Assembly: GCF_037325665.1 (NCBI RefSeq)
Contig: NC_090250.1
Span: forward strand, 36,597,109 to 36,661,108
DNA from: Littorina saxatilis
Taxonomy: Eukaryota; Mollusca; Gastropoda; Littorinimorpha; Littorinidae
DNA length: 64,000 bases
Direction: 5' to 3'
Part shown: one piece after another, positions 55,801 to 64,000 of the stretch
How positions within the stretch are numbered: position 1 is the stretch's first letter
Layout: every line of letters starts with the position of its first letter
Program-made: the position numbers and the translations under genes
Notes under the pieces: model-generated
The model's input: the letters and a program-made list of their open reading frames with translations, nothing else
What the model was told of the DNA's origin: nothing
Databases searched by the model: none

Positions 55801-58800
55801 CGCTGCCGCTGTATGCGGCTTCGTCCGTTGCTTAATCTTCTGCTCTTTCTAAGCCTGTTTGCATTGCGTGCACGGCTGTGAATAGGCAAGGGCGGCTTCC
55901 CTTTTCGGGAGTCGCGTTTCCGGGTTTTCCCGAAAACGAAGGTCCTCCATCCCGTGCACTCACAGAGGTCATGGCTAGGGTTGACCGTTGACTGGCCTTG
56001 GGCGTTCTGGCCTCGGCCTTAGTCATCGCAACAGGCGGTTCCGTTTATGCGGCTTCGTCCGTTGCTTTTCCGGCTCAGCCCGGAGTTGCCGTTCCTCCCC
56101 CTGCTGCACCTATATGGAGGTCAGTGAGTGAGGAACAGGATACGTCCTACGGACATCCGGACAGTCGTCATTCCGGTTTACCGGGAGCATAGGTCCTCCT
56201 TTGCGATTACACTGTGTGTCTCTACTGGAGTTGACCGCGGACTAGCCTACGGGCGTTCGGTCTTCTGTCCTCAGTCCACGCAACATTTGCTTCCGCATTG
56301 TGCGGTTTTGTCTGTTGCGTTTCCGGCTTTGTCCGGATGCATCGTTCTCCTTCCTATCACTGTTAGCGAAGTGAGGAACGTCGGCTGGCCTATGGGCATG
56401 CAGGCTTTCAGCCTCGGCCGGGACGGTAGTCACTTCACTGGTCGGGTGTTGCGTCTACTGTCTATTCAGTTCTGGTGGCTTCGGATGTTACCTCCTCTTT
56501 GTCTTACCCTCTTATGGGAGGGGTGAGACAGGACGGTTTCCGGTTGAACGGGTTTCCGGTTTTCCGGTTATCCTGTTCAGTAGCTTTCCACTTGCAACTG
56601 TGACTTCGGTCAGTGTCAGGTCTCTGGGCTATTCTGTTATACAGCCTTTAGCCAGAGACCAGACACGTTCTGTCGAATCTCTCGGCTTCTCTCGAGGCCT
56701 CGATGGAGATTACTTCCAGATTTTTTATGGAGGGACATTGGCTTCCTCTTTGGTTGCATTCAGCGATGTCGGACTTCCGTTCCGCGAAGGAGGAGTTTTT
56801 CCTACTTCCGGTTTGATAGTCACCTTCAATGTGGGTACCATCTTCCGCAGGTTTTGGCTGGCCATCTCCTACCGGAAGTGGTATCCACGGGTTCCGGTTC
56901 TGCTGCTCGGTTTTCACGGGTCAGTTCCGGAACACGCGCAGCCTCGGCTGTCTTCGGCTACTCAGGCTTCGTCTTTTGTTTCTTCCTGTCATAGGAAGTT
57001 CTCTTGGCTGAAGCTGGGTCGGATTTTGCTGGCGTCTTGCTCTTCCGCGTACACCTTAATGGGAACGCAGGAACTTAGAGGAATTTGGACGTCAGTTTTT
57101 GGAATTTGCCTCCTTTTCGGAGATGATCGTCGGAGCGCTCTCGCGCTCTTTCCTGGAGTCACTAAACATTTCACGCTTAGTGTGTGTCAGGACACTGATG
57201 GCATCTCCACTCGTTCAGCCTGGCTAAGGCGAACGAGGAACAAAGAGGCTGTCCTCCCTTCACCTCGCTTTACAGTCGGGTGTAGGGAGGACTTGTTTCT
57301 CTCGCATGCTCAGGTCTCTGAGCAGGCTAGGAGGGACATCTGGGCTTTGATCGGAGTAGAGGGATCTGCTTTTTGAACTTCGGTGTTTTTACCAGAAAGC
57401 AAAGTAGATCCCGTGGGTTAGAGATCAGCGGATCTCTGACTTCTCTCTACAAGGGTTAAAGCAGAGCTAGCCTCCTCACGGGAAGCAGGCTCGGGCCTCG
57501 GGATGTTTTCAGCAGGCGGCCAATGGGCAGTCTCTGTCTGATTCTCGAGAATTAGATCACCTTTGGGCAGGGAGAAGGGCAGCCCTAGGCTAGCCTCTCT
57601 CCCCAAGGAAGTGCCCCCGGTCTCACCCTCCCCCTCCGCCCTCCACTTTGGTGATGGCGGGGCGGGTCTTCTCCTTGCAAGTTTTCATTGGATGGTCTCT
57701 GTACACAGCCAATAGTTTGTGGGAGTGGTGAGGTCGGGGGACTCCCATTGATCTAATGAGTGCATATTTATTTATGCGTCAGCCGATCCTTTCACGGTGT
57801 CTAGGCCCATCAGCTCGAGCACCCGCTGAGGTCTCTTCTGGTCGGTGCTAGCGCTGTCCTTCGGTTTCTACAGCTTCAGTCCTCAGTTGTGTAACAGCAG
57901 TTCAGCCACGGGCTGCTGCAGTGGCACTTCCGGTTTTACCGGAGAGGTTGTTTCTTTCACAGACGCTTCTAGGTACGTCTGAGTTTCGGAACAGCGGCTG
58001 ACCTTAGGGCATCCAGGGTTTTTTAGCCTCGGCTGGTGCAACAGCCATTCCACCTGTGGGCGGGATGGTTGTTGTTTTCCCTGTTCTTGTGGCTTCGGAC
58101 TTCGACTTTCTTTCCTTTATTTCATCTTAGGCAGGAGATGAGATAGGACGATTGCCGTTTGAGTGGGGCTCCTGTTTTCGGGCTTCCCCGTTCTTCTCAG
58201 TTTGCCACAAGCTGCTGGACTTGGTCCTGGGCGTCTTTCGCAGAGTCTGACTCCGTCTTTCTCTAGCGATCAGACGTGTTCTGGTGTTTCGTCCAAACTT
58301 AAGTTGCGCTTGAGTTGGCCTCGGAAGTAACATTCAGATTTTCCTGAGGGGACATTGTCTTTGGCAATGCATGTTGGAGGAGTCATTCTTTGTGGCTTAT
58401 CTCCTCTCTCAGGTTTTTGGCTACGAAGTTTACTTGGGGTTTTTGAATTTCTTTTATTTACCTTCAAGCAGACTGTTCCGTAACACTCTGGCTTTTAGTC
58501 ATTTTGTTTTGGGTCACCGGTCACTTCAGCAGCAGTCGTCCGCGACAGCTGCTTCCAGTTTCGGCCGGAAGTAAGAGGTTCACTGGCTAGTGCACAGGCT
58601 ACTGTCACGTCCGGTTCGAGCTTCGACTTACGTCAGCAGTCGTCCGCGACAGCTGCTTCCAGTTTCGGCCGGAAGTAAGAGGTTCACTGGCTAGTGCACA
58701 GGCTACTGTCACGTCCGGTTCGAGCTTCGAATTACGTCAGCAGTCGTCCGCGACAGCTGCTTCCAGCTTCAGCCGGAAGTAAGAGGTTCACCAGCTAGTG

Positions 58801-61800
58801 CACAGGCTACTGTCACGTTCGGTTCGAGCTTCGACTTACGTCAGCAGTCGTCCGCGACAGCTGCTTCCAGCTACGGCCGGAAGTAAGAGGTTCACCAGCT
58901 AGTGCACAGGCTACTGTCACGCCCGGTTCGAGCTTCGACTTACGTCAGCAGTCGTCCGCGACAGCTGCTTCCAGTTTCGGCCGGAAGTAAGAGGTTCACC
59001 GACTTGGGCTTCACGCCATTCCTAAGTTTGATTACTTCGGCGTGATCGTCTTATGGTCGCCGCGAGGTTTGTCCCTCACCTCACTGATCGGACTACCTTA
59101 TGCATAGATCGTTTTTTCGGTGCATGTGCATTTCCTTCCATCCGAAAGGGGGGGGGGGGGGGGGCAGCTTGTCTTTCCCTCTCTACTCGGCTCGGCTTAA
59201 TCCAAGGCTGGGTTCTCTTTCTGGGTCGCTTGGTCCAGGAGATTGGAAGAAGTGCTGGGCACACATTTCTGGCTCTCTGATGTTGTCTTTCGCAACTTTT
59301 GCCTGAGAGACATCACGACTGTCAATCAGGATGGTTCTCAGGTCCTTTTCTGCTTTTGGCAGTGGGCCAGTTCCTGGCAAGGGTTAGAGTGAGTTAGTTT
59401 TTCTTTCTCACTGGGCCCTTTTCCTGACCTTTTGGCAGCAGGCCAGGGTTTTGGCAAGGTTTTTAGAGTGAGTTGGATTTTTCTTTCCCACCGCCTTGTT
59501 GAAGCTATCTGCTTTTATGTGATTCGGAGTAAGAATATGTAATTTAATCGAAAATTTTTAAGTAAATTTTCATTTCATTAATATACTTACCCGAATCACA
59601 TAGTGTATGCCCTCCCGCCAACCCCGCATATGATTTTTAGTCTTTTAAGTCGTATGAAGCATGTGGTGTTTACAGGGGGAAGTGACGTCACATAACCCTA
59701 GATGGGAGGTAACTCCCTGGGTAGATGGTCACTACCTTGCCTGTTTACACTTTTTGTGTTGGGTTGCTCCCCTTTAAAATTGTTTAAGACGGGTAGCCTT
59801 TTCAGACCTTTTGCATGTAAGACTGCGTCAATGCTTTTATGTGATTCGGGTAAGTATATTAATGAAATGAAAATTTACTTAAAAATTTTCGAATCTAGTG
59901 GCTGCTCCGCCTGGCGTCTGGCATTATGGGGTTAGTGCTAGGACTGGGTGAGACATGAAGCCTGTGCTGCGACTTCTGTCTTGTGTGTGGCGCACGTTAT
60001 ATGTCAAAGCAGCACCGCCCTGATATGGCCCTTCGTGGTCGGCTGGCGTTAAGCAAAAAAACCAAACAAATTGTTCATAATTCTGAATATTTACACTCAG
60101 ATAGCAATTACTCTTCTTGTGCTTGCAAAATATGTGTCGGTGTGTATCGATGTGGAACCCCATCCCAAAACAAGCAAACAAAACCGCGACGACACGTATC
60201 TTAATTCCTGTCCAAAAGTGTTTTTTCCACGTGTATTTTAACAGGAGGTTTGAAGCCCCACACACATGGGAAAGCAGAGGCTAATAATGGCGGCCACCAT
60301 GTGTATGTCCCAAACCCTACTACAAGTCGGGAATAACACATTAAAATACACATATTAATTTGCACGCACATTTACAAACATAAATATTCATTATCACATA
60401 CACATTCATGCACCTGCCTGCGGGCATATATAATGCAATGCATTTCCATAAATATGATGACATTTGTTTTTCCTCCGATAAGAGAAAAATATTTCTTATA
60501 TATATATGTATATATATATCCGGAGTCTCCCGATAAGAATAGCCTCGAATGTAAGAAAGCAAAAATAATTTCTCCTGGACACTTATCAGGCATGGGAATT
60601 GTCCGCCGAAAGGCAAATTTCCGCCGAAATGTTTTTATGTTCCGCCGAAAAAGCAGAAGTGTTCGCGGAAAAAATAAATGGGAGAGGCAAAAATGGTTCT
60701 GAAAACTGAATTTAAATTTAATGGCAAATTTGGAGCTCAGATGACACCAAATTGCACAATTTGGGTTCTTTGGAGAAAAAAATGTTCGGGGGGGCATGCC
60801 GTCGACTTTGATATTACTTAGCCGTTTTTACTTTTTTCAATTTCCATGCCTGCACAGTCTTATAAACCCTTTGTTCTTGACCTCACTTGGTGAAGGGTCA
60901 TTCGCATCATTACGCACGAATTTGTGTGTATCACAATAATTATCAGTCTAGTGTTTCCAAGTGAATTATATTTATAGAGAAAATCTCGATAGCAATTTCA
61001 AGGAAAAGCTACATCCGCCACAATTAATGTAACAATTGTTACATTATTCGTTTTTGTTACATTATTCGTTGTATCAAATGGTCCTTTGTACTCTGGCTAA
61101 GTGGTTGGTAACGAATCTGTAGACTTTACAAGTTTTGTTGATGGTCGTCTCATCTTTGAGTGAGTGTGACTGCCATCAGAATTTTACAATGAGAGTTTGG
61201 CCAGTGTTGATGTGCATGTGATTTGGTTGGTTTCAGATTTTTACAATACAAGCTTTGCCAATGGCCAGTTGGCTAACTTCAGCATCTTGTCAGAAACAGT
61301 AGCACAGCATGGCTTTGAGGAGCAAGTGGCAAAGGTCAGTGTGAATTAGTGTTGCGGCTTTGATAGCAGAACAAGCTGTTTTCTTTGCAAATTCCTGTAT
61401 GCTCTTGCCTTTCAGTTTCTCATATAAATGAGATGTTAGTATAAGCTGTACAAGGGAGAGTTTAGTGTAAAATATTGACCATTTAGGGCCAGTGCATGCA
61501 GTCATCAGTTTGTCATGTTGTGCACTGCAGTGCAGGTTTACTTCTATAGACTACTTGCGCAATAGGCGAGAGCTGCCAAGTTGCACAATTAATCTGCATT
61601 ACCTTGCTATCTTTTGATATGCAATACTTCTGGCATCTCCCTGTATGTCCTTGTACTTGTTGTAGGGTTGAGCAGCCCTCACACAGTTGTGTGCGTACAT
61701 GAACTCTGGTGTGTTTGCATATTTTGTCAGACTTTTGTTTTGTGAATGAATGTGTTGCGTAATTCATCATTTCATTGTCTGGCTTTTCAGGTGTTGCTGT

Positions 61801-63787
61801 TGCTGCTCTGTGCGGGCATCCAGGACAAGAACTCGGAGATTCTGTCCGCTGCAATGCATGTGGACGCAGCCTTGCACTGGGACATCAGACAGCTCATTGA
61901 GTCTGTCGTTAGACCTGACGAACTGACCACATCCCTCCCGACAGATTTTGCCAAAGTGTTGCTGGAGCATTCAGGTCAGCAGGCTGAAGGGGGGCGCGGC
62001 ATTGGGACACATCACGCGTCATCTCATCTAGCTCTATCATCTCATGGAGCACATTTCCCACACCTTTTATTTTTATTCTTTTTGTTTTGTAATAGGAAAA
62101 AAGTTTGAGTGGTTTTATTTTGCATTCTGCTTCATTTATAATGTTTACATTTTTCTTTTGCAGAAGTATTTTAGGGTGTTTTTTTCCCTTTGCTTTCAGT
62201 TTCATGTATGCGCACCTCATTTGCCATCACTTTCATTCATTGGAGGTTAAGGGTATTGTCGTTTACTAGTGGTTTGACTGTAAGATAAGTTTGTGTCTTT
62301 TGTCAAAACTTGACATGGAGGGGGAATCGAGACGAGGGTCGTGGTGTATGTGTGTGTGTCTGTCTGTCTGTGCGTGTGTGTGTGTGTAGAGCGATTCAGA
62401 CCAAACTACTGGACCGATCTTTATGAAATTTGACATGAGAGTTCCTGGGAATGATATCCCGGACGTTTTTTTTTCATTTTTTCGATAAATACCTTTGATG
62501 ACGTCATATCGGGCTTTTTGTAAAAGTTGAGGCGGCACTGGCACACCCTCATTTTTCAATCAAATTGATTGACATTTTTGTAAAGCAATCTTCGTTGAAG
62601 GCCGTACTTCGATATTGCATTTCAGCTTGGTGGCTTAAAAATTAATTAATGACTTTGGTCATTAAAAATCTGAAAATTGTAATACTTTTATTTTATATAA
62701 AACGATCCAAATTTACGTTCATCTTATTCTACATCATTTCCTGATTCCAAAAACATATAAATATGTTATATTTGGATTAAAAACAAGCTCTGAAAATTAA
62801 AAATATAAAAATTATGATCAAAATTAAATTTCTGAAATCGATTTAAAAACATTATCATCTTATTCCTTGTCGGTTTCTGATTCCAAAAACATATAGATAT
62901 GAAATGTTTGGATTGAAAACACGCTCAGAAAGTTAAAACGAAGAGAGGTACAGAAAAGCGTGCTATGCAGCACAGCGAAACCACTACTGCGCTGAACAGG
63001 CTCGTCAGTTTCACTCCGTTTTGCACAAGCGGCGGACTACAGTCATTGTGAAAAATGCAGTGCGTTCAGTTTCCTTCCTCTGAGTTCCACAGCTTGACTA
63101 AATGTAGTAATTTTGCCTTACGCGACTTGTTTTTTTAGTCTTCTTGCTGTTTGTTGTAGAGGCTGGAAAACTCTGTTTCATTTTTCAGAATACACACTTT
63201 CCAATACATGCAGTATGATACAAGTTATTAATCCAACTGCAACTGCAGGAGCAATCTGTGTAGTTTTTTAACTTGAAAAGTTTCTAGATGTATTTGTTGC
63301 TTGTAGTGTTCGGCAGCAGTAGCGTACCATCTGTGTAGTTCAACTCAGAAAGTTTGTAGTTTATTTACTACTTGTGCTGTTGTTGCTTCATAACTCTCAA
63401 ACTCACTTTGATTTCTGGTTGTTATTCTTTGACTTAGGTCTCTAACTTTGTTAATTTGAACATGTGCAACTCATTTGTACAGTGGAACTCCCCTTTTAAG
63501 ACAAACAAATATGAGAAAATTGGGTCTTAAAATGGGGGTAATTTTACAGAGGTCAAGAACAGAAGGTCTGAAAAAGGAGGGGGTATTTAAATAGGGGTTC
63601 CACTGTATTAGTTACGTGTTCATGTATGTTCTCATTGTCAAACTCCAGATGTTTAGTTTGCCTACTGTGATTTGTGATGCCTCTGTAGAGTCCGGGCCTA
63701 ACGACAGCGCTGACTTTTTCTGTCGCCTAGTGAACACAAGCATCGCTTCTTCCTCCTCCGACACCTCCGTCATGTATCCCACCCGAC
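40861..63787 (+). CDS. NUMA1: NuMA-like N-terminal region, first six coding exons; gene continues beyond window
   Basis: Six exons join in phase (36, 86, 74, 98, 184 and about 98-99 coding bases) into roughly 192 residues from ATG. The sequence opens MDEHKEKALIGWVMGLTDMD, then has IDYGACFINILQYM, a Leu-rich FEEQVAKVLLLLLCAGI and an amphipathic tail. This pattern resembles the N-terminal Hook/CH-like domain of NuMA (LSWVNSL..DP, then LAKMTMLLLYHS), which binds dynein light intermediate chain and helps organise spindle poles. HOOK-family proteins are the main alternative. The ATG context is ACCATGG, a good Kozak match. The long coiled coil expected for NuMA would lie right of the window. Intron 3 is 19.3 kb and full of nested transposons. 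Confidence 0.6.
41454..41539 (+). CDS. NUMA1: NuMA-like exon 2
   Basis: Acceptor TTGTGCAG, donor GTAAGA, phase 2. Encodes VMGLTDMDPSQSLS and IDYGACFINILQY. Confidence 0.65.
41839..41912 (+). CDS. NUMA1: NuMA-like exon 3
   Basis: Acceptor CTAACAG, donor GTGAGT, phase 1. Encodes DSTATLEEFPTTKERVHATQ and KFLE. Confidence 0.65.
42372..42776 (+). pseudogene. piggyBac transposase, 5' exon
   Basis: Starts MAAPIDPRRDRNVFQDFF. The frame then shifts at a T8 run into FADPDLDEVGEEATYIDLQD and shifts again, the last time at a T7 run near 42680, into FRLFVGDLLVEQTNHYAQRK, the PGBD N-terminal signature. A GTAAGC donor follows PHSR. The frame shifts make it inactive. Confidence 0.75.
43322..47214. mobile_element. 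MITE with GGTGTGGTTACGGTAAC ends, copy 1, split
   Basis: Left end AGGTGTGGTTACGGTAAC and right end GTTACCGTAACCACACCT are inverted. The body holds TAGGGTAGG and GTGCGACTCGGGCGCTTTCG. The terminal T run is interrupted at 43608/47203 by the Helentron-like element. Without it the MITE is about 300 bases. Confidence 0.8.
43609..47202 (+). mobile_element. Helentron-like (Helitron2) non-autonomous element, long copy
   Basis: 3.6 kb. Starts GACTCACATGCGAAGC, with CGTCCGTC repeats and AACTTTAACGTTGGA. It contains many AAGGTCAAGGTCAC-type direct and inverted repeats and ends ATGTGAGTCG, hairpin GGGCTTTGCCC, TTCTTG. It sits exactly between two Ts of a MITE's terminal T run with no duplication, the known Helentron target behaviour. 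No Rep/helicase ORF. Confidence 0.7.
47362..47893 (+). pseudogene. piggyBac transposase, 3' exon with internal deletion
   Basis: Begins after ATATTTCAG with LHRWLPVTLDEMKVFLSL and continues YWSQDE and FQAILSNFHLVDN, all PGBD motifs. It then jumps directly to the C-terminal FDGVSLSHHEFRKLLVQQL and a Cys-rich ending (ECVAC, PHCFEVYHT). About 300 residues with the catalytic Asp residues are missing, and a TAA lies in the Cys-rich part. The phase across the 4.6 kb intron matches the 5' exon, so the intron was probably real. Confidence 0.8.
47961..48278 (-). mobile_element. tRNA-derived SINE (family G), full length, minus strand
   Basis: Reverse strand head GGGGATGTAGCTCAGTCGG, box B GAGTTCGTCCCC, body CACAAGACCAAGTGCGCAC, hairpin-bearing 3' part and GAAGAAGAAG tail. 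GGTAACAACT flanks both sides (47951-47960 and 48279-48288) as target duplication. The body is shared with family R SINEs but the head comes from a different tRNA. Confidence 0.9.
48541..49650. mobile_element. Tandem/nested copies of the GGTTACGGTAAC MITE
   Basis: Copy 2 runs 48541-48820. Copy 3 begins at 48821, breaks off near 48950 and resumes at 49440-49600. The intervening 490 bases contain a direct duplication of about 85 bases (ATGACCCAGTTTTTGCCATG at 49055 and 49207). The right end is partly repeated (TTACCGTAACCACACCT twice before 49650). Confidence 0.75.
50026..50736 (+). repeat. Family L repeat, copy 4
   Basis: Starts GTCAAGTTTTGACTAAATG and ends TTGACTAAATGTTG then CTTACGCGACTTG, with the conserved GAGCGATTCAGAG and TGGACCGATCTT blocks. 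Confidence 0.85.
50932..50987. repeat. Palindromic GATACGACGAATAATG end
   Basis: GATACGACGAATAATG followed by the palindrome GAATAATGTAACAATTG and its complement. Reverse-complement twin at 61024-61075. Confidence 0.75.
50997..51488 (+). mobile_element. SINE-like element, 3' end of the CAAA-tailed type
   Basis: Ends CCTGATATGGCTCTGCG, GGCTGGACGTTAAGCAAC and AAACAAACAAAC, the tail of family V SINEs. The upstream part (CGCAGTGGGGCACTGCGG) is not tRNA-like, so the 5' boundary is approximate. Confidence 0.5.
51700..52823. repeat. Foldback structure built of CATCCCATTTTG-type repeats
   Basis: 51906-52330 holds about four 90-115 bp units (TTTCGCC, CATCCCATTTT, CAGGCCAAGTGTCATTTTAC). 52380-52690 holds the reverse complements (AAAATGGGATG, GTAAAATGACGCTTGGCTT). 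Outer GATTTGTAAAATG / TTTACAAATC palindromes lie at 51702 and 52785-52815. No ORF. Confidence 0.8.
52817..53561. mobile_element. piggyBac-type MITE with about 145-bp inverted repeats
   Basis: TTAAAGGCACAGTAAGCC to GAGCGAGCAATTTTCAAAG is mirrored by CTTTGAAAATTGCTCGCTC to GGCTTACTGTGCCTTTAA, ending in TTAA on both sides. The interior of about 450 bases is non-coding. 53562-53976 shows nothing recognisable. Confidence 0.85.
55240..55750. repeat. 170-bp tandem units in DIRS-like copy 2
   Basis: GCAAACTTCCTGC recurs at 55240 and 55409, and GCAAAACTTCCTGC at 55579, with GTCGCGTTTCCGGGTTT in each unit. A fourth diverged unit follows to about 55960. Layout matches the 173-bp array of copy 1. Confidence 0.9.
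58531..59005. repeat. 104-bp tandem units in DIRS-like copy 2
   Basis: AGCAGTCGTCCGCGACAGCT starts at 58531, 58635, 58739, 58843 and 58947, exactly 104 bases apart, with few differences between copies, so expansion was recent. Confidence 0.95.
59509..59600. repeat. Internal complementary region of DIRS-like copy 2
   Basis: TGCTTTTATGTGATTCGGAG to GTAATTTAA is the complement of the left tip; TCGAAAATTTTTAAG to CCCGAATCACAT is the complement of the right tip. They are joined with no gap. Confidence 0.88.
61024..61075. repeat. Palindromic CGAATAATG end, reverse twin of 50932-50987
   Basis: TAATGTAACAATTGTTACAT then CGTTTTTGTTACATTATTCG and TTGTATC. The region 60053-61020 between the SINE tail and this motif shows AT-rich sequence without a recognised gene. 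Confidence 0.75.
61237..61334 (+). CDS. NUMA1: NuMA-like exon 4
   Basis: Acceptor GGTTTCAG completes an Asp codon across the 19.3 kb intron; donor GTCAGT, phase 0. Encodes DFYNTSFANGQLANFSILSE and FEEQVAK. Confidence 0.65.
61791..61974 (+). CDS. NUMA1: NuMA-like exon 5
   Basis: Acceptor CTTTTCAG, donor GTCAGC, phase 1. Encodes VLLLLLCAGIQDKNSEIL, DIRQLIESVVRPDELT and FAKVLLEHS. Confidence 0.68.
62302..63132 (+). repeat. Family L repeat, copy 5
   Basis: Starts GTCAAAACTTGACATGG, TG/TCTG run, then the conserved body (GAGCGATTCAGACC, GGACCGATCTTTATG) and the CTTGACTAAATGTAG and CGCCTTACGCGACTTG-type end. It lies in the intron between NuMA-like exons 5 and 6. Confidence 0.85.
63478..63607. mobile_element. 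CAGTGGAAC-family MITE, copy 4
   Basis: TA-flanked, ends TACAGTGGAACTCCCC and GGGGTTCCACTGTA, about 130 bases with AAGACA and GGTCTTAAAATGGGGG inside. Just upstream of NuMA-like exon 6. Confidence 0.75.
63689..63787 (+). CDS. NUMA1: NuMA-like exon 6 (3' boundary uncertain)
   Basis: Acceptor CTCTGTAG; encodes ESGPNDSADFFCRL then a Ser-rich stretch to YPTR. Two GT donors (63788 and 63790) are possible, so the end is within a few bases. Confidence 0.55.
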
Positions 63788-64000
63788 GTGTGTCATGTAT
63801 GTGGTTTGACTGTGTTGAACTTGCACGCCTCCTCTTTATTTGCTTTTGTTGTAGCTTTGTTCAGTGCTTTATCAGCATTTTCCCCTGGTCTTTGCTTTCT
63901 GTTCTCTTTTGGTACTTCTTTGTTTCCTTTGGGGGGGGGATCTGTTTTAGTTCATTTGTGAAAGCTTAGCAGTGTAGTAGATATGGTTTAAGTGTAAGGA

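Larger units (their letters stand above)
54075..59892 (+). mobile_element. DIRS-like non-coding element, copy 2 (fossil)
   Basis: 5.82 kb. Left tip TTAAATTACATATTC, right tip TTACTTAAAAATTTTCGA. Inverted arms of about 200 bases pair (about 54090-54297 with 59648-59850) and look identical, so insertion is probably recent. The block 59509-59600 joins the complement of the left tip directly to the complement of the right tip. No protein is recognisable; whether it derives from a coding DIRS is unknown. Parts: left arm, two 5' subrepeats (54395-54800), 170-bp array, 104-bp array, complementary block, right arm. Precise insertion without target duplication fits tyrosine-recombinase integration of a circle. 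Confidence 0.8.
53977..60052 (+). mobile_element. Family V SINE split by a DIRS-like element
   Basis: 53977-54074 holds the tRNA-like head (GGCCTAGTGGTAAGG, box B GGGTTAGAACC) up to TTAAAATTGGCA. The SINE resumes at 59893 with ATCTAGTGGCTGCTCCGC and ends GGCGTTAAGC. Compared with the intact copy at 8068-8383, no base is lost or duplicated at the break. Confidence 0.92.

Noticed and set aside
56600-57376. 258-codon open frame in the DIRS-like element
   Set aside because: No recognisable motif, and I did not see an equivalent frame in copy 1; probably chance in GC-rich sequence.

Overview
The window is animal nuclear DNA: interrupted genes with GT-AG introns, very dense interspersed repeats and long microsatellites. 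tRNA-derived SINEs with long conserved bodies, Helentron-like repeats and several repeat families I associate with molluscs suggest a marine mollusc, most likely a gastropod of the periwinkle (Littorina) type. The species is inference, since no database search was possible.

Three host genes can be supported. (1) 651-20536, plus strand: thirteen exons of a SLC6 (neurotransmitter:sodium symporter) transporter of the glycine/proline amino-acid branch. All twelve junctions keep phase, the gene ends in a stop codon, and only the N-terminus and TM1 lie left of the window. (2) 23539-26198, minus strand: four exons of LRRC51, a small leucine-rich-repeat protein, converging tail-to-tail on the transporter. 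(3) 40861 to past 63787, plus strand: the first six coding exons of a NuMA-like protein (N-terminal Hook/CH-like domain), with a 19.3 kb third intron packed with transposons.

Introns and intergenic DNA hold a nested transposon record. The transporter introns carry a CR1/L2-group LINE fragment, a SINE with a 12-bp target duplication, a Helentron-like element and a complete-looking but broken DIRS retroelement (9728-16802). That DIRS contains a full-length 5S rRNA-like sequence and a 1.6 kb GC-rich satellite. Two further elements of about 5.7-5.8 kb (31459-37178 and 54075-59892, opposite orientations) have the same unusual end design as DIRS, namely inverted ends plus an internal block made of the complements of both ends, but no recognisable protein. 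One of them splits a SINE cleanly with no target duplication. The NuMA-like intron holds a 7.9 kb piggyBac relic with TTAA-flanked inverted ends. Inside it is a MITE, and inside the MITE's terminal T run is a 3.6 kb Helentron-like element.

Other structures bear on splicing and genome evolution. An 82-bp repeat array copies the exon 5 splice donor. A partial copy of exon 4 lies in the next intron. A 29-bp minisatellite abuts the exon 3 acceptor. A 1.8 kb pyrimidine array repeats a unit resembling a 3' splice site and lies inside a TTAA-flanked element. The best candidates for something undescribed are the apparently non-coding DIRS-like family and the 5S-bearing DIRS element.
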